The notes beneath the pieces were generated by a model. The model did not search any database. It saw only the letters and a program-made list of their open reading frames with translations, and was not told the origin of the DNA. A program made the translations under genes and the position numbers. This document shows, one piece after another, positions 9,847 to 17,801 of a DNA stretch of 64,000 nt. The first letter of the stretch is position 1. Every line of letters begins with the position of its first letter. Origin of the DNA: Opitutaceae bacterium (GTDB lineage: Bacteria; Verrucomicrobiota; Verrucomicrobiia; Opitutales; Opitutaceae); contig JAQUYL010000006.1 in NCBI GenBank assembly GCA_028691845.1, forward strand, positions 1-64,000, in the 5' to 3' direction.

Positions 9847-10520
9847 GGCGTTTTTTTCAGTAAATCGGGACGGACTTTATCGGTTTTCTCCAACTGACGC
9901 GCGTGCCGCCACTTCTCGATTTCACCGTGATGCCCCGTCAGAAGCACCTCCGGCACGGACAGGCCGCGGAAAACGGCGGGACGCGTGTACTGAGGAAAGT
10001 CGAGCAAGTTGCGGGTGAAACTTTCGCTCGTCAACGACTTTTCATCTCCAAGCACACCCGGGATGAAACGCGCCAGCGCGTCGATGACAACCGCCGCGGC
10101 CAAAGTGCCGTTGGTCAACACGTAATCACCAATGCTAATCTCCTGATCGATGATCGCGTCGCGAATCCGCTGGTCGATACCCTCGTAATGCCCGCTCAAC
10201 AGAATAAGATGCTGTTGTTGCGATAATTCCTTTGCCAGCGCACAGCTGAATGGCTCTCCGTCGGGGGTCAGGTAGATGCGCCGGCACCCTGAGGTCTGGA
10301 GTTGTTCGATCGCGGCGAAAACCGGTTCGCACTTCATCACCATCCCCGCCCCGCCGCCGAAGGGACGGTCGTCCGTGGTCTTGTGCTTGTCCGTCGTCCA
10401 GTCCCGCAGATTATGGACGCAAATCCTCAGCCGATCCGCCTCGCGGGCACGACCGAGCATGCTCTCTGACAGAAACCCGTCGAGCATGGCGGGGAAAAGC
10501 GTGAGGACATCGATGCGCAT
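9843..10520 (-). CDS. trmD: tRNA (guanine-37-N1)-methyltransferase
   Basis: Methylates G37 next to the anticodon using S-adenosylmethionine, preventing +1 frameshifts. The sequence begins [16 protein letters not shown] and has [14 protein letters not shown], the trefoil-knot SAM site [13 protein letters not shown] and [15 protein letters not shown], and the C-terminal [13 protein letters not shown]. Length 225 is typical. It overlaps rplS by 4 bp. A terminator separates it from rpsP upstream, so the usual rpsP-trmD-rplS operon is present but interrupted. Confidence 0.98.
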   Translation of the reverse strand: MRIDVLTLFPAMLDGFLSESMLGRAREADRLRICVHNLRDWTTDKHKTTDDRPFGGGAGMVMKCEPVFAAIEQLQTSGCRRIYLTPDGEPFSCALAKELSQQQHLILLSGHYEGIDQRIRDAIIDQEISIGDYVLTNGTLAAAVVIDALARFIPGVLGDEKSLTSESFTRNLLDFPQYTRPAVFRGLSVPEVLLTGHHGEIEKWRHARQLEKTDKVRPDLLKKTP

Positions 10521-10576
10521 CTATTCTCCCTTTAAACCGCTAAGCCTCCAGGAGCACAAAAGTTTAATTTTTGAAT

Positions 10577-10603
10577 AAAAAAGCCCCGGTTCGCACCGAG
10601 GCT
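10577..10603 (-). terminator. Intrinsic terminator between rpsP and trmD
   Basis: On the minus strand AGCCTCGG (plus 10596-10603) pairs with CCGGGGCT (10582-10589), with one U-G wobble and a 6-nt loop, followed by six Ts at 10582-10577. It lies 60 bases after the rpsP stop and about 57 before the trmD start. It should reduce trmD-rplS expression relative to rpsP. Confidence 0.85.
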
Positions 10604-10662
10604 GACAATGACCGAGTTGAGCGGAGCCCAGTTTATTTCGCGCTGGGGAGCGAACAACGACC

Positions 10663-10950
10663 TCAGGCCTGCGCCGGAGCGGCGGACGCCTGTTCGGCCT
10701 TGACGGCCTCGGCACGGCGGGCGCGCTTGAGCAGCGCCTTCATGGTGTCGGTAGGCTTGGCCCCCTTGGAGATCCAATAGTCGACGCGATCGAGCTTGAT
10801 GGTGAGCGGGTTACCCTTGGCGCGCGGATTGTAGGCGCCAATCTGTTCGGTGGGGGCGCCGTCGCGCCGCGAACGCTCCTCGGTCACGACCACACGATAG
10901 TGCGGTTCGTTCTTCGTGCCGATGCGGGAAAGACGGATTTTGAGAGCCAT
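10663..10950 (-). CDS. rpsP: 30S ribosomal protein S16
   Basis: Small-subunit protein. It has the S16 signature MALKIRLSRIGTKNEPHYR, then VVVTEERSRRDG, IGAYNPRAKGN and a KGAKPTDTMKALLKRA block. The C-terminal tail is Ala-rich, as often seen outside the enterics. Length 95. First gene of the rpsP-trmD-rplS group on the minus strand and divergent from ychF; the 117-bp spacer should carry both promoters. Confidence 0.98.
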   Translation of the reverse strand: MALKIRLSRIGTKNEPHYRVVVTEERSRRDGAPTEQIGAYNPRAKGNPLTIKLDRVDYWISKGAKPTDTMKALLKRARRAEAVKAEQASAAPAQA

Positions 10951-11067
10951 GGAGTTGTGCGAATGATGCGGCAGATGCCGCGATTACATTTGGAAAAGAG
11001 GCGAGGATGGTCCGGACAAGTTTGCGCTTGTCAAGCCCCCAGTGCCGCCGCTCCATTCGCTGCTTTC

Positions 11068-12171
11068 ATGCTCAAAGCCGGCATCGTAGGTCTGCCCAAT
11101 GTGGGCAAGTCCACACTCTTTAACGCCGTGACCCGGTCCCACAAGGCCGCCGCGGCCAACTACCCGTTCTGCACCATCGAGCCCAACGTCGGCGTGGTCA
11201 CCGTCCCCGATCCCCGGATCGACCAGTTGGAACGCCTCTTTAAGACTGGCACGACTATCCCCACGGCGTTCGAGTTTATCGACATCGCCGGCCTCGTTGC
11301 CGGCGCCAGCAAGGGGGCCGGCCTCGGCAACCAGTTCCTTGCCAACATCCGCGAGGTCGACGCCATCGTCCACGTCGTCCGCTGCTTCGAGGACCCCGAC
11401 GTCGTCCACCCCACCGGCGCGTTCGACCCCCTCCGCGACATCGAGATCGTCGCTACCGAACTCGTTCTCGCCGACCTCGATGCCGCACACAAGCGCCACG
11501 AAAAAGTCTCCAAAAAGGCCAAGGGCGGCGACAAGGAGTCCCTCGCCGAGCAGGCGCTGCTAGAGAAACTGCTTCCCCACCTCAACGCCGGCCAGCCCGC
11601 CAACATGCTGCCCCTGCATGAGGAGGAAGCTCACCTAATGCGGTCGTTCCATCTCCTCACGGCGCGCCCCGTCCTCTTCGCCGTCAACGTCGCCGAGTCC
11701 GATCTCGCGGGCGCCGCGCAGCACCCCCTCGTGCAGAAGGTGGCCGAGTACGCCCGCACCCACCACGCCGCCGCCTACGTGGCCGTTTCAGCCAAGATCG
11801 AGTCTGAACTCGCCGACCTGCCGCCCGAGGACGCCGCCGCGTTCCTCAAGGATCTGGGTGTCGACGATCCCGGCGGCTCGTCTCTCATCCGCGCCACCTA
11901 TGCCCTGCTCGGGCTCGTCACGTTTTTCACGCACAATGAGAAGGAAGTCCGCGCCTGGACCGTCCGCCGCGGCACCAAGGCGCCGCAGGCCGCCGGCGTC
12001 ATACACACCGATTTCGAGAAAGGCTTCGTCAAGGCCGAGGTCGTGTCCACGGACGACCTGGTGAAACTCGGCTCGGTGCACGCCGCCCGCGACACCGGCC
12101 GCTACCGCCTCGAAGGCCGGGACTATCAGGTCAGCGACGGCGACGTGATCCTCTTCCGGTTCACGCCGTAA
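11068..12171 (+). CDS. ychF: Redox/ribosome-associated ATPase YchF
   Basis: Universally conserved Obg-family P-loop protein that prefers ATP to GTP and binds ribosomes. Walker A is GLPNVGKST (residues 8-16), with [12 protein letters not shown] as switch I and [20 protein letters not shown] as switch II. The position of the GTP-specifying NKxD motif reads NVAESD, as expected for this ATP-preferring subfamily. A coiled-coil helical domain and a C-terminal TGS domain (ending [13 protein letters not shown]) follow. Length 367. Start at the ATG 11068 ([10 protein letters not shown]); the frame is open upstream but that part has no homology. Confidence 0.97.
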   Translation: MLKAGIVGLPNVGKSTLFNAVTRSHKAAAANYPFCTIEPNVGVVTVPDPRIDQLERLFKTGTTIPTAFEFIDIAGLVAGASKGAGLGNQFLANIREVDAIVHVVRCFEDPDVVHPTGAFDPLRDIEIVATELVLADLDAAHKRHEKVSKKAKGGDKESLAEQALLEKLLPHLNAGQPANMLPLHEEEAHLMRSFHLLTARPVLFAVNVAESDLAGAAQHPLVQKVAEYARTHHAAAYVAVSAKIESELADLPPEDAAAFLKDLGVDDPGGSSLIRATYALLGLVTFFTHNEKEVRAWTVRRGTKAPQAAGVIHTDFEKGFVKAEVVSTDDLVKLGSVHAARDTGRYRLEGRDYQVSDGDVILFRFTP

Positions 12172-12462
12172 AAAGAAGGTGGGAGGTGGGAGGCGGAAGG
12201 CGTCAGGCCTCAGGCTTGAGGAACTAAGTGTTCAGCCGTCAACTTTCAGTCTCAGGCGCTGCTGACACAATCCCCGAGGTCTATTCCAACCGTGACGTAG
12301 TGCGTGGCCATAAGGCGCAGAGGACAGGCGCCGTCTCCGGGGTGGACCGCCAAATTGATCTCCGACTGCCCCAAATGCGCCGCAGACTTGTTCACACCCA
12401 GCCTCGCCGCGCTTTCGGCCGCGTCGGCTGGCCATGAACAAGTTTGGTTCCCCTATACGCTC
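12172..12462. other. Intergenic region with left repeat of the R-M island
   Basis: No gene is supported. The first 80 bases are a degenerate GGCGTCAGGCCTCAGGC tract that includes the left copy of the repeat bracketing the restriction-modification genes. The remainder looks non-coding in all frames. Confidence 0.5.
12183..12209 (+). repeat. Left direct repeat flanking the R-M island
   Basis: GAGGTG, eight variable bases, then AAGGCGTCAGGCC. The same arrangement with the same spacing and orientation recurs at 14678-14704, on the other side of the restriction-modification genes. All 19 fixed positions match. Confidence 0.7.
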
Positions 12463-13614
12463 TCACTCGTCTTCATCATCGTCAGCAACGGAGCCGGCGT
12501 CAGTTCCATTCGTCTCCATGTAGTTGAACTCAACCTTGCTCCAGCGAATGATCTCATCCAGCACATCATGCACGTGACCTGACTTTACGACTCTGTCGAA
12601 TATCGTAAGCAAGACGGGAACGTTGATGACTTCTTCTATAGACTCCATGTACTTCTTTACCACTGCTTCGACCGCATACTGCTCTCTCGCTCCGGCCTCA
12701 AGATGTGCCTTGATGTCTGCTACGGACATACCTGTCTTGACCACAAACGAGATCGGGTACCGTTCTATCTTGTCGATATCAAGGAAGTACTTCTTCACGT
12801 CGAGCGTCTCCGTAACCTGGAAGAATCGACCGAGTGGCTTCATGACGAAATCTATGCCGCCGTCGTTGGCGTTGGTCCTACCTGTCTTGTAGAGCCGGAG
12901 ATTCTCCGGGCGAACGCTTTGCGCCGTGGTACCGATAAAGACGACATCTTCAGCGTAGAAGGAGCGCAACAGTGAGTAACTGACGATCTCGAACACTCGC
13001 GCATCTCTCTCCGGCGCGATCAGGCTGCGAATGAAGGCGATGAGCGACTCGTCGCGTGTCTCCGACGCTTTCTTGAGGACTTCGCAGTCCTTGATAAACT
13101 GTTCAAACGATTGTCGCTTTGTCTCAACGTAGGCCTGAATGATATCCTGAACGGCTCGCGCTATGTTGTGCTTTGTGCCAGAAATGGTGACATAAAGCAG
13201 GCTTTCATTGATCCAGTACTTTTGAAGATCGACCTTGCGGAGGATTGGTCGCCGGGCGTCCTCGGGGTAGTACTTGTGGAACTCCTCATTGGCTCGATTG
13301 TTGAGGGCATGGTTCTGTAGCTTCTGGCCAAATGGAAGTTCTCGCATGCGTTTCAATAGCGGCGAGAAGTCTGCGCCCTCATATTCTCCATAGCGGGGCT
13401 TCTTGTCGAAGCCGTGATTCAGGTAGTCTTCAATGAGCACATAGAGTGCATAGAGGTTGGCGAAGCTGCTTCGTGACTTTGACCCGCGGTTCGCTGATCT
13501 AGTCTTCTGGTTTATGTAGCCAATCAGAGGGCTCAACTCAAAGACGGTCTTGGCGCTGTCCCCGAAGTGCTTCTCAAGGACATCGAGGATGCTTGCCGTA
13601 AACGGATGAGTCAT
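12463..13614 (-). CDS. Putative type II restriction endonuclease
   Basis: A 383-residue protein encoded directly after, and overlapping, a DNA methylase; that context is the main reason for the call. A plausible PD-(D/E)XK-like core is visible around NDGGIDFVMKPLGRFFQVTE (Asp, then a Glu after a hydrophobic strand, then a Lys-containing segment). The N terminus is helical and basic, and the C terminus ends in an acidic tail (DDDEDE). I do not recognise the specific enzyme family. Start at the ATG giving MTHPFTASILD; this overlaps the end of the methylase by 41 bases, so the methylase is translated first. Codon use is clearly more AT-rich than in neighbours, consistent with transfer. Confidence 0.65.
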   Translation of the reverse strand: MTHPFTASILDVLEKHFGDSAKTVFELSPLIGYINQKTRSANRGSKSRSSFANLYALYVLIEDYLNHGFDKKPRYGEYEGADFSPLLKRMRELPFGQKLQNHALNNRANEEFHKYYPEDARRPILRKVDLQKYWINESLLYVTISGTKHNIARAVQDIIQAYVETKRQSFEQFIKDCEVLKKASETRDESLIAFIRSLIAPERDARVFEIVSYSLLRSFYAEDVVFIGTTAQSVRPENLRLYKTGRTNANDGGIDFVMKPLGRFFQVTETLDVKKYFLDIDKIERYPISFVVKTGMSVADIKAHLEAGAREQYAVEAVVKKYMESIEEVINVPVLLTIFDRVVKSGHVHDVLDEIIRWSKVEFNYMETNGTDAGSVADDDEDE

Positions 13615-14476
13615 GATTGCTCTCAAATAGTGTTAGGTTCTCAGTCTGTCCAGAGAATGCGGGCTCGTAGGTCTTCGGCGGACGGTGCAGGTGCTCTCCT
13701 TTGTATTCTGTGGCAATACCGAGTCGTCGAAGACCAATCTTGATGTATGCTTCTTCCGCTTCAATTCCGACGAACCGGCGACCATGCTTATGCGTTGCGG
13801 CGCCTGTGGTGAAGGTTCCAGAAAATGGATCAAGAACCAAGTCGCCTGGATTCGAGCTGGCAAGAACGATTCTTTCAAGCAAAGCAATGGGCTTTTGTGT
13901 CGGGTGCTCTTCATACTCCGGCATTCGGTAGCGTACGCGAGGAATGGACCACACATTCCCTGGAACTTTCATAGTGCTGTATTGTGTTGGGACTGGTTTG
14001 CGGTAGTCGATGAGCTTGCGCGTTGCACCTGTCTTCGCCTCCACCATGACATCATCTGCGTTGAAGACGTAGTCATCCGGGTTCTTCACGCAGTGAAGAA
14101 TGGGTTCGTAGAGTGATCCGAAGTAGCGCTTTGCCTGAACCCCAGAACTATCGTAGCTCCAAACGATTCTTGATAACACAGTCAGGTGCTTCCTCAGGAA
14201 GATATCTAAGAAAGGCATATTCTGGGTTGCAGCCATCAAGTAGAAGGTGCCGTTTGGACTCATCTTGGCGATGCATAGCGACAGCCATCGATAGCACCAA
14301 TCGAGATATTTCTCGTCTGACTCCCACTTGTCTTTGCGCCCATTGAAGTTCTTGCCGATGTTGTAGGGCGGGTCAGCAAAGATGAGGTTGACACTTGCAT
14401 CGGGTATACAGGACGAAAGGATGTCCATAGCATCGCCCATGTAGATCGTCATTCCCTTGTTTTCGTGTCGTTCCAT
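13574..14476 (-). CDS. YhdJ-like adenine-specific DNA methyltransferase
   Basis: Beta-class N6-adenine methylase. Catalytic motif IV is DPPYNIGKNFNGRKDKW and the SAM-binding motif I is DPFSGTFTTGAA. The long stretches SRIVWSYDSSGVQAK, VEAKTGATRKLIDYRK, KVPGNVWSIPRVRY and HPTQKPIALLERIVLASSNPGD closely follow E. coli YhdJ, which is known to methylate ATGCAT. The same target is therefore a reasonable guess here. Length 300. The ATG at 14476 is preceded by a GGAAG ribosome-binding site. First gene of a two-gene operon with the presumed endonuclease. Lower GC than the surrounding chromosome. Confidence 0.93.
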   Translation of the reverse strand: MERHENKGMTIYMGDAMDILSSCIPDASVNLIFADPPYNIGKNFNGRKDKWESDEKYLDWCYRWLSLCIAKMSPNGTFYLMAATQNMPFLDIFLRKHLTVLSRIVWSYDSSGVQAKRYFGSLYEPILHCVKNPDDYVFNADDVMVEAKTGATRKLIDYRKPVPTQYSTMKVPGNVWSIPRVRYRMPEYEEHPTQKPIALLERIVLASSNPGDLVLDPFSGTFTTGAATHKHGRRFVGIEAEEAYIKIGLRRLGIATEYKGEHLHRPPKTYEPAFSGQTENLTLFESNHDSSVYGKHPRCP

Positions 14477-14795
14477 ATTGTTTTCTTCCAGTTAACAGAA
14501 GTGTTATTTGCGCTTATTTGCCTGCCTTTTCGGTTGGAGGCACATGGCAGCAAAGAACCGTTCAAGTGCCTCTGCGGCAAGAGTGGAATCTTTTCGATTG
14601 GTTTTGTGGCGGTTGCGGCCGGATCGGGCTAATCCCTGACCGGAATCGATGAAAACATGGCGCGCGGCCAGAGGCGAGAGGTGAAAAATCTAAGGCGTCA
14701 GGCCAGAAGCTGAAAGCTTACGGCTCACTGCCTCTAGTCTGACACCTGAAACCTGACACCTGCCGCCTGATGCCTGCCGCCTGATGCCTGATGCC
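14477..14795. other. Intergenic region with repeat tract
   Basis: No gene supported. The distal half (about 14690-14800) is a degenerate tandem array of CCTGATGCCTG and CACCTGAAACCTG-type units, and it contains the right copy of the island-flanking repeat. The proximal part presumably carries the methylase promoter. Confidence 0.5.
14678..14704 (+). repeat. Right direct repeat flanking the R-M island
   Basis: GAGGTG, eight variable bases, AAGGCGTCAGGCC, matching the copy at 12183-12209 in order, spacing and orientation. The two enclose the low-GC methylase and endonuclease genes. Confidence 0.7.
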
Positions 14796-15074
14796 TCATC
14801 TTCCCGCCGCTAGCTTCGCCTTGAGCACCTCTACGCGGACGAGATTCTTGCCGTACTTCACCGCCGCATCGCGCAAGAGGCCGGCGATTGCATTCGGCGA
14901 CTTGCTGACGCGGGCTTTTTCGAGCGCCTGATTGATTCCCCCGAGTTCGCGCTGGAATGAATAATCGTCGATCAGCTTCAGCCACGGGCCGGACACGGCC
15001 GGCCGCAGGCGCGCACGCGTCGCCTGAGCCGTCTGGAGCGCGGCGATGCGGAAGATCATCTCCTTCGGAGTCAC
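14796..15074 (-). CDS. Hypothetical protein, start uncertain
   Basis: I do not recognise this protein. The frame has protein-like composition (VTPKEMIFRIAALQTAQATR, then GPWLKLIDDYSFQRELGG and a helical, Lys/Arg-rich C terminus). It remains open through the opposite-strand repeat to 15371, where it would translate as repeated Gly-Gly-Val and is surely not real. Possible starts are GTG 15074 (used), ATG 15059, or ATG 15197. The last overlaps the ATG of the + strand phosphatase gene in a CATG, so the two genes are divergent with little or no spacer. No function is proposed. Confidence 0.4.
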   Translation of the reverse strand: MTPKEMIFRIAALQTAQATRARLRPAVSGPWLKLIDDYSFQRELGGINQALEKARVSKSPNAIAGLLRDAAVKYGKNLVRVEVLKAKLAAGR

Positions 15075-15151
15075 CGCCCACGCATCCTCATACCATTTCC
15101 TGTCGCCCCACCCAAGCCTTCCACATCCTCCTCTTTCGCCGTCGGATATGT

Positions 15152-15179
15152 TTGCCTTAAAAAGAACTGGCAGTATGTT
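15152..15179 (+). promoter_or_regulatory. Candidate sigma-70-type promoter for the phosphatase gene
   Basis: TTGCCT (15152-15157), a 16-base spacer and TATGTT (15174-15179), about 16 bases before the ATG at 15196. If used, the leader would be very short. The match is only moderate. Confidence 0.35.
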
Positions 15180-15195
15180 GGCGGTTTGTTTCCCC

Positions 15196-16899
15196 ATGAA
15201 CGACCCGACGCCTCCGACGCCTCCGACGCCTCCGACGCCTCCGACGCCTCCGACGCCTCCGACGCCTCCGACGCCTCCGACGCCTCCGACGCCCGCGGTT
15301 GCGAGCGAGTCTCTCGATTCGTCGATCCTGCGCCAGCTCATGGAAAGCATCCCCGACCGGATATATTTCAAGGATCTTCAAAGCCGTTTCGTCCGGGTCA
15401 ATCGCGCCCATGCGGCGTGGCTCGGGCTGGCCTCGCCGGAGGAAGCCGTCGGCAAGACTGATTTCGATTTTCTCACTCGCGTCCAGGCGGAGGCCTCCTA
15501 CGCCTCGGAACAGAAGATCATCCGCACGGGGCAGCCGCTGCTGGACTGGGTGGAACTCATCGTCAAGCAGGACGGCGGCGAAATATGGGCCTCGATTACC
15601 AAGGTACCCTGGCGCGACCCGGCCGGCTGCATCATAGGCATCTGCGGACTGACCCGCGATATCACCGCGACCCGGCATACCGAAGTGAAGCTCCTCGAAC
15701 AACGCAACCTGCTGCGCACGATTATCGACCACCTGCCCAGCCGTATTTTCGTCAAGGATGCCCAGAGCCGCTACGTGATCAACAATCCGGCCCATCTGCG
15801 TGAGCTCCATGTCGAGCGCCAGGAGGACGCCACCGGGCGGACGACGCTCGATTTCCGCCCGGGTGTGCGCGGCCAGCAGGCCATGGCCGACGACCAGCGG
15901 GTCCTCTCCGGCGGGCCGCCGGTCTTAAGCGAAGAGAGATCCGATTTTGGTCCGGAAGGGAACGTCCACTGGGCGCTGACCACCAAGATGCCGCTGCACG
16001 ATCTGCACGGTCGGATCAGCGGGCTGGTTGGGATCAGTCACGACATCACCGAACGCAAGCTCATGGAAATGGAATTGCAGCGGCGCACGGCAGAGATGGA
16101 GGCGGATGTACGCATGGCATGCCAGGTGCAGGAAGTGTTCATGCCGCGGACTTATCCCGTGTTTCCCCGGGACGCGACGGCCGAGGCAAGCGCCCTGCGG
16201 TTTGCGCACCGCTACGTGCCATCGGCCAGTCTCGGCGGCGATTTTCTAACGATCACGCAGCTTTCGGACACCACATGCGGCGTGTTGGTCTGTGATGTGA
16301 TGGGGCATGGAGTCCGCGCCGGCCTGCTGACAGCGCTGATCCGCGGCCTCGTCGAGGAGCTCGACACCCGGGCGGAGGATCCGGCGCACGTGCTCGCGGA
16401 GATCAACCGCGGTCTGATTCCGATTCTCGCCCAGACCGGGCAGCCGGTGTTTGCCACGGCCTTCTTCGGGGTGATCGACACGTCGGCAGGAACCCTGGTC
16501 TACACCAATGCAGGCCATCCGCCTCCGCTCGTGCTGCGACGGAGTCTGGGCACCGTGGAGCCGTTGATCTCAGCCAACCCTGACCCGGCCGCCGGACTTG
16601 TGGAAGGCTTCACGTATACGAGGCACACCTGCGGCTTCCACCCGGGGGACCTTCTGCTCAGCTACACGGACGGGCTGTTCGAGGCCTGCAATGCCACCGG
16701 CACCCTTTTCGGCCAGGAACGGTTGCAGACTTTCGTGGCGCGGCATTCCAGCCTGGACGGGGCGCAATTGATCGATCGGATCGTCAAGGAAGTCGCCGCC
16801 TTCACTGGCCGGCAGAATTTTGAAGACGACATCTGTGTGGTGGCGATCGAATCCACTGGTCATTGTCGTCCGACCCAATCCAAGGCGCTTGAGATTTAA
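15196..16899 (+). CDS. PAS-PAS-PP2C (RsbU/SpoIIE-type) serine phosphatase
   Basis: Cytoplasmic signalling phosphatase of the RsbU type, which usually dephosphorylates an anti-sigma antagonist in a partner-switching pathway. Order: an N-terminal (Pro-Pro-Thr)9 tail (residues 6-32), PAS 1 (about 40-155, ESIPDRIYFKDLQSRF), PAS 2 (about 165-290, HLPSRIFVKDAQSRY), a short coiled linker, then the PP2C domain with metal-site motifs SLGGDF, CDVMGHGVRAG, YTNAGHPPP, LLLSYTDGLFEA and NFEDDICVVAIE. All the metal-binding Asp/Gly positions look intact. The ATG at 15196 lies directly before the repeats; ATGs at 15148 and 15175 are alternatives. No anti-sigma or STAS partner is adjacent. Confidence 0.88.
   Translation: MNDPTPPTPPTPPTPPTPPTPPTPPTPPTPPTPAVASESLDSSILRQLMESIPDRIYFKDLQSRFVRVNRAHAAWLGLASPEEAVGKTDFDFLTRVQAEASYASEQKIIRTGQPLLDWVELIVKQDGGEIWASITKVPWRDPAGCIIGICGLTRDITATRHTEVKLLEQRNLLRTIIDHLPSRIFVKDAQSRYVINNPAHLRELHVERQEDATGRTTLDFRPGVRGQQAMADDQRVLSGGPPVLSEERSDFGPEGNVHWALTTKMPLHDLHGRISGLVGISHDITERKLMEMELQRRTAEMEADVRMACQVQEVFMPRTYPVFPRDATAEASALRFAHRYVPSASLGGDFLTITQLSDTTCGVLVCDVMGHGVRAGLLTALIRGLVEELDTRAEDPAHVLAEINRGLIPILAQTGQPVFATAFFGVIDTSAGTLVYTNAGHPPPLVLRRSLGTVEPLISANPDPAAGLVEGFTYTRHTCGFHPGDLLLSYTDGLFEACNATGTLFGQERLQTFVARHSSLDGAQLIDRIVKEVAAFTGRQNFEDDICVVAIESTGHCRPTQSKALEI
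15211..15291 (+). repeat. Nine perfect tandem copies of CCTCCGACG
   Basis: A 9-bp unit repeated nine times without a mismatch within the start of the phosphatase gene, encoding Pro-Pro-Thr. Because the unit is a multiple of three, copy-number change would alter tail length but not frame. Confidence 0.97.
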
Positions 16900-17135
16900 G
16901 CGTGCCAAGGCAGCAGGGCCCCGGGGCACAATCCCACCCCCGGCCGCACAAGCAGCCTGGGAGTGAAGTGGCCTGCCCCACCACCGCTGCGGGCGCAGCA
17001 CAGGGAGGCCTAGCGGCACAATTGGGCAATGAGAGACCCCCGAGACTCTCTATCGTCCTCCTCCAGTCAGCCTGATGCCGCCGGATCAGGTTTTGGTTGC
17101 GCCTGGTACGAGAACGACTTCATTCACACGCTCGC
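16900..17135. other. Intergenic region, no gene seen
   Basis: 236 bases between the phosphatase and the lipoprotein gene. It has a small hairpin GAGAG/CTCTC near 17030-17050 without a T-run. Presumably it contains the promoter of the cytochrome c assembly operon. Confidence 0.4.
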
Positions 17136-17798
17136 ATGTCCCCGCGAACCCTACGCTTTTTGCCGTTCATGGCATGCGGTGCATTGCTCATGACCGGATG
17201 TAATGACCGCGACATCACCAGTTACCGCGTTCAAAAAGAAAAAGAAGCTGCTCAGGTCATGCCCAAGGCCACTGCCGGCATGGGTGCTGGATCCAGCGAA
17301 TTACCTGAAGGACATCCACCCATCGGAACGCAGGCGTCAATGGCCGCACCCGGCGCCGGCCCCGAGGCCGCTGGTCCGGTTGCGCTCGAATGGACCGCCC
17401 CGGCCGTCTGGAAGGCCAAGCCCGCAACCGCCATGCGCCAGGGCAGCTATGATATCCCCGTCAAAGACGGTGGTGTCGCCGATCTATCGATTTCCGCTTT
17501 CACCGGCATGGCGGGGGGGCTGACAAGCAACGTCAACCGCTGGCGCGGCCAGGTCGGCCTTCCGCCGTTGCCGGAGGATCAGATCAGGGCGGCCTGCGAA
17601 ACGGTCACCGCCAATGGGCTCCAGTTCACCATGATTGACCTGGCGGGACCGGCCGGCGGAACGCCGACCCGGCTTCTGGGCGCCATCGCCGAGTTCGGCA
17701 GCGAGACTTGGTTCTTCAAGCTGATCGGCCCCGACGCGGGTGTCGCCGGCGAGAAACCCGCCTTCCTTGAGTTTCTCCGCACCGTCAAACCACGCTGA
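17136..17798 (+). CDS. Lipoprotein of the cytochrome c biogenesis operon
   Basis: A 220-residue predicted lipoprotein: the signal peptide ends with lipobox LMTGC, putting the lipidated Cys near residue 22. The mature part begins with a charged linker and has one globular domain (WKAKPATAMRQGSYDIPVKD, SISAFTGMAGGLTSNVNRWRGQ, then WFFKLIGPDAGVAGEKPAF). The NRWRGQ and FFKLIGP stretches recur in uncharacterised verrucomicrobial lipoproteins, as far as I recall; I cannot name a family. It ends 3 bases before resB and is surely co-transcribed with resB-ccsA, suggesting a periplasmic role in cytochrome c assembly or electron transfer. Start at the ATG directly before the signal peptide. Confidence 0.75.
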   Translation: MSPRTLRFLPFMACGALLMTGCNDRDITSYRVQKEKEAAQVMPKATAGMGAGSSELPEGHPPIGTQASMAAPGAGPEAAGPVALEWTAPAVWKAKPATAMRQGSYDIPVKDGGVADLSISAFTGMAGGLTSNVNRWRGQVGLPPLPEDQIRAACETVTANGLQFTMIDLAGPAGGTPTRLLGAIAEFGSETWFFKLIGPDAGVAGEKPAFLEFLRTVKPR

Positions 17799-17801
17799 AC
17801 C

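Noticed and set aside
12232..12441. Short frames in the spacer left of the R-M island
   Set aside because: Arg/Gly-rich, overlapping in both directions, no signal or motif.
15075..15371. Gly-Gly-Val repeat protein on the minus strand
   Set aside because: It is the antisense reading of the CCTCCGACG tandem repeat and lies inside the phosphatase gene.
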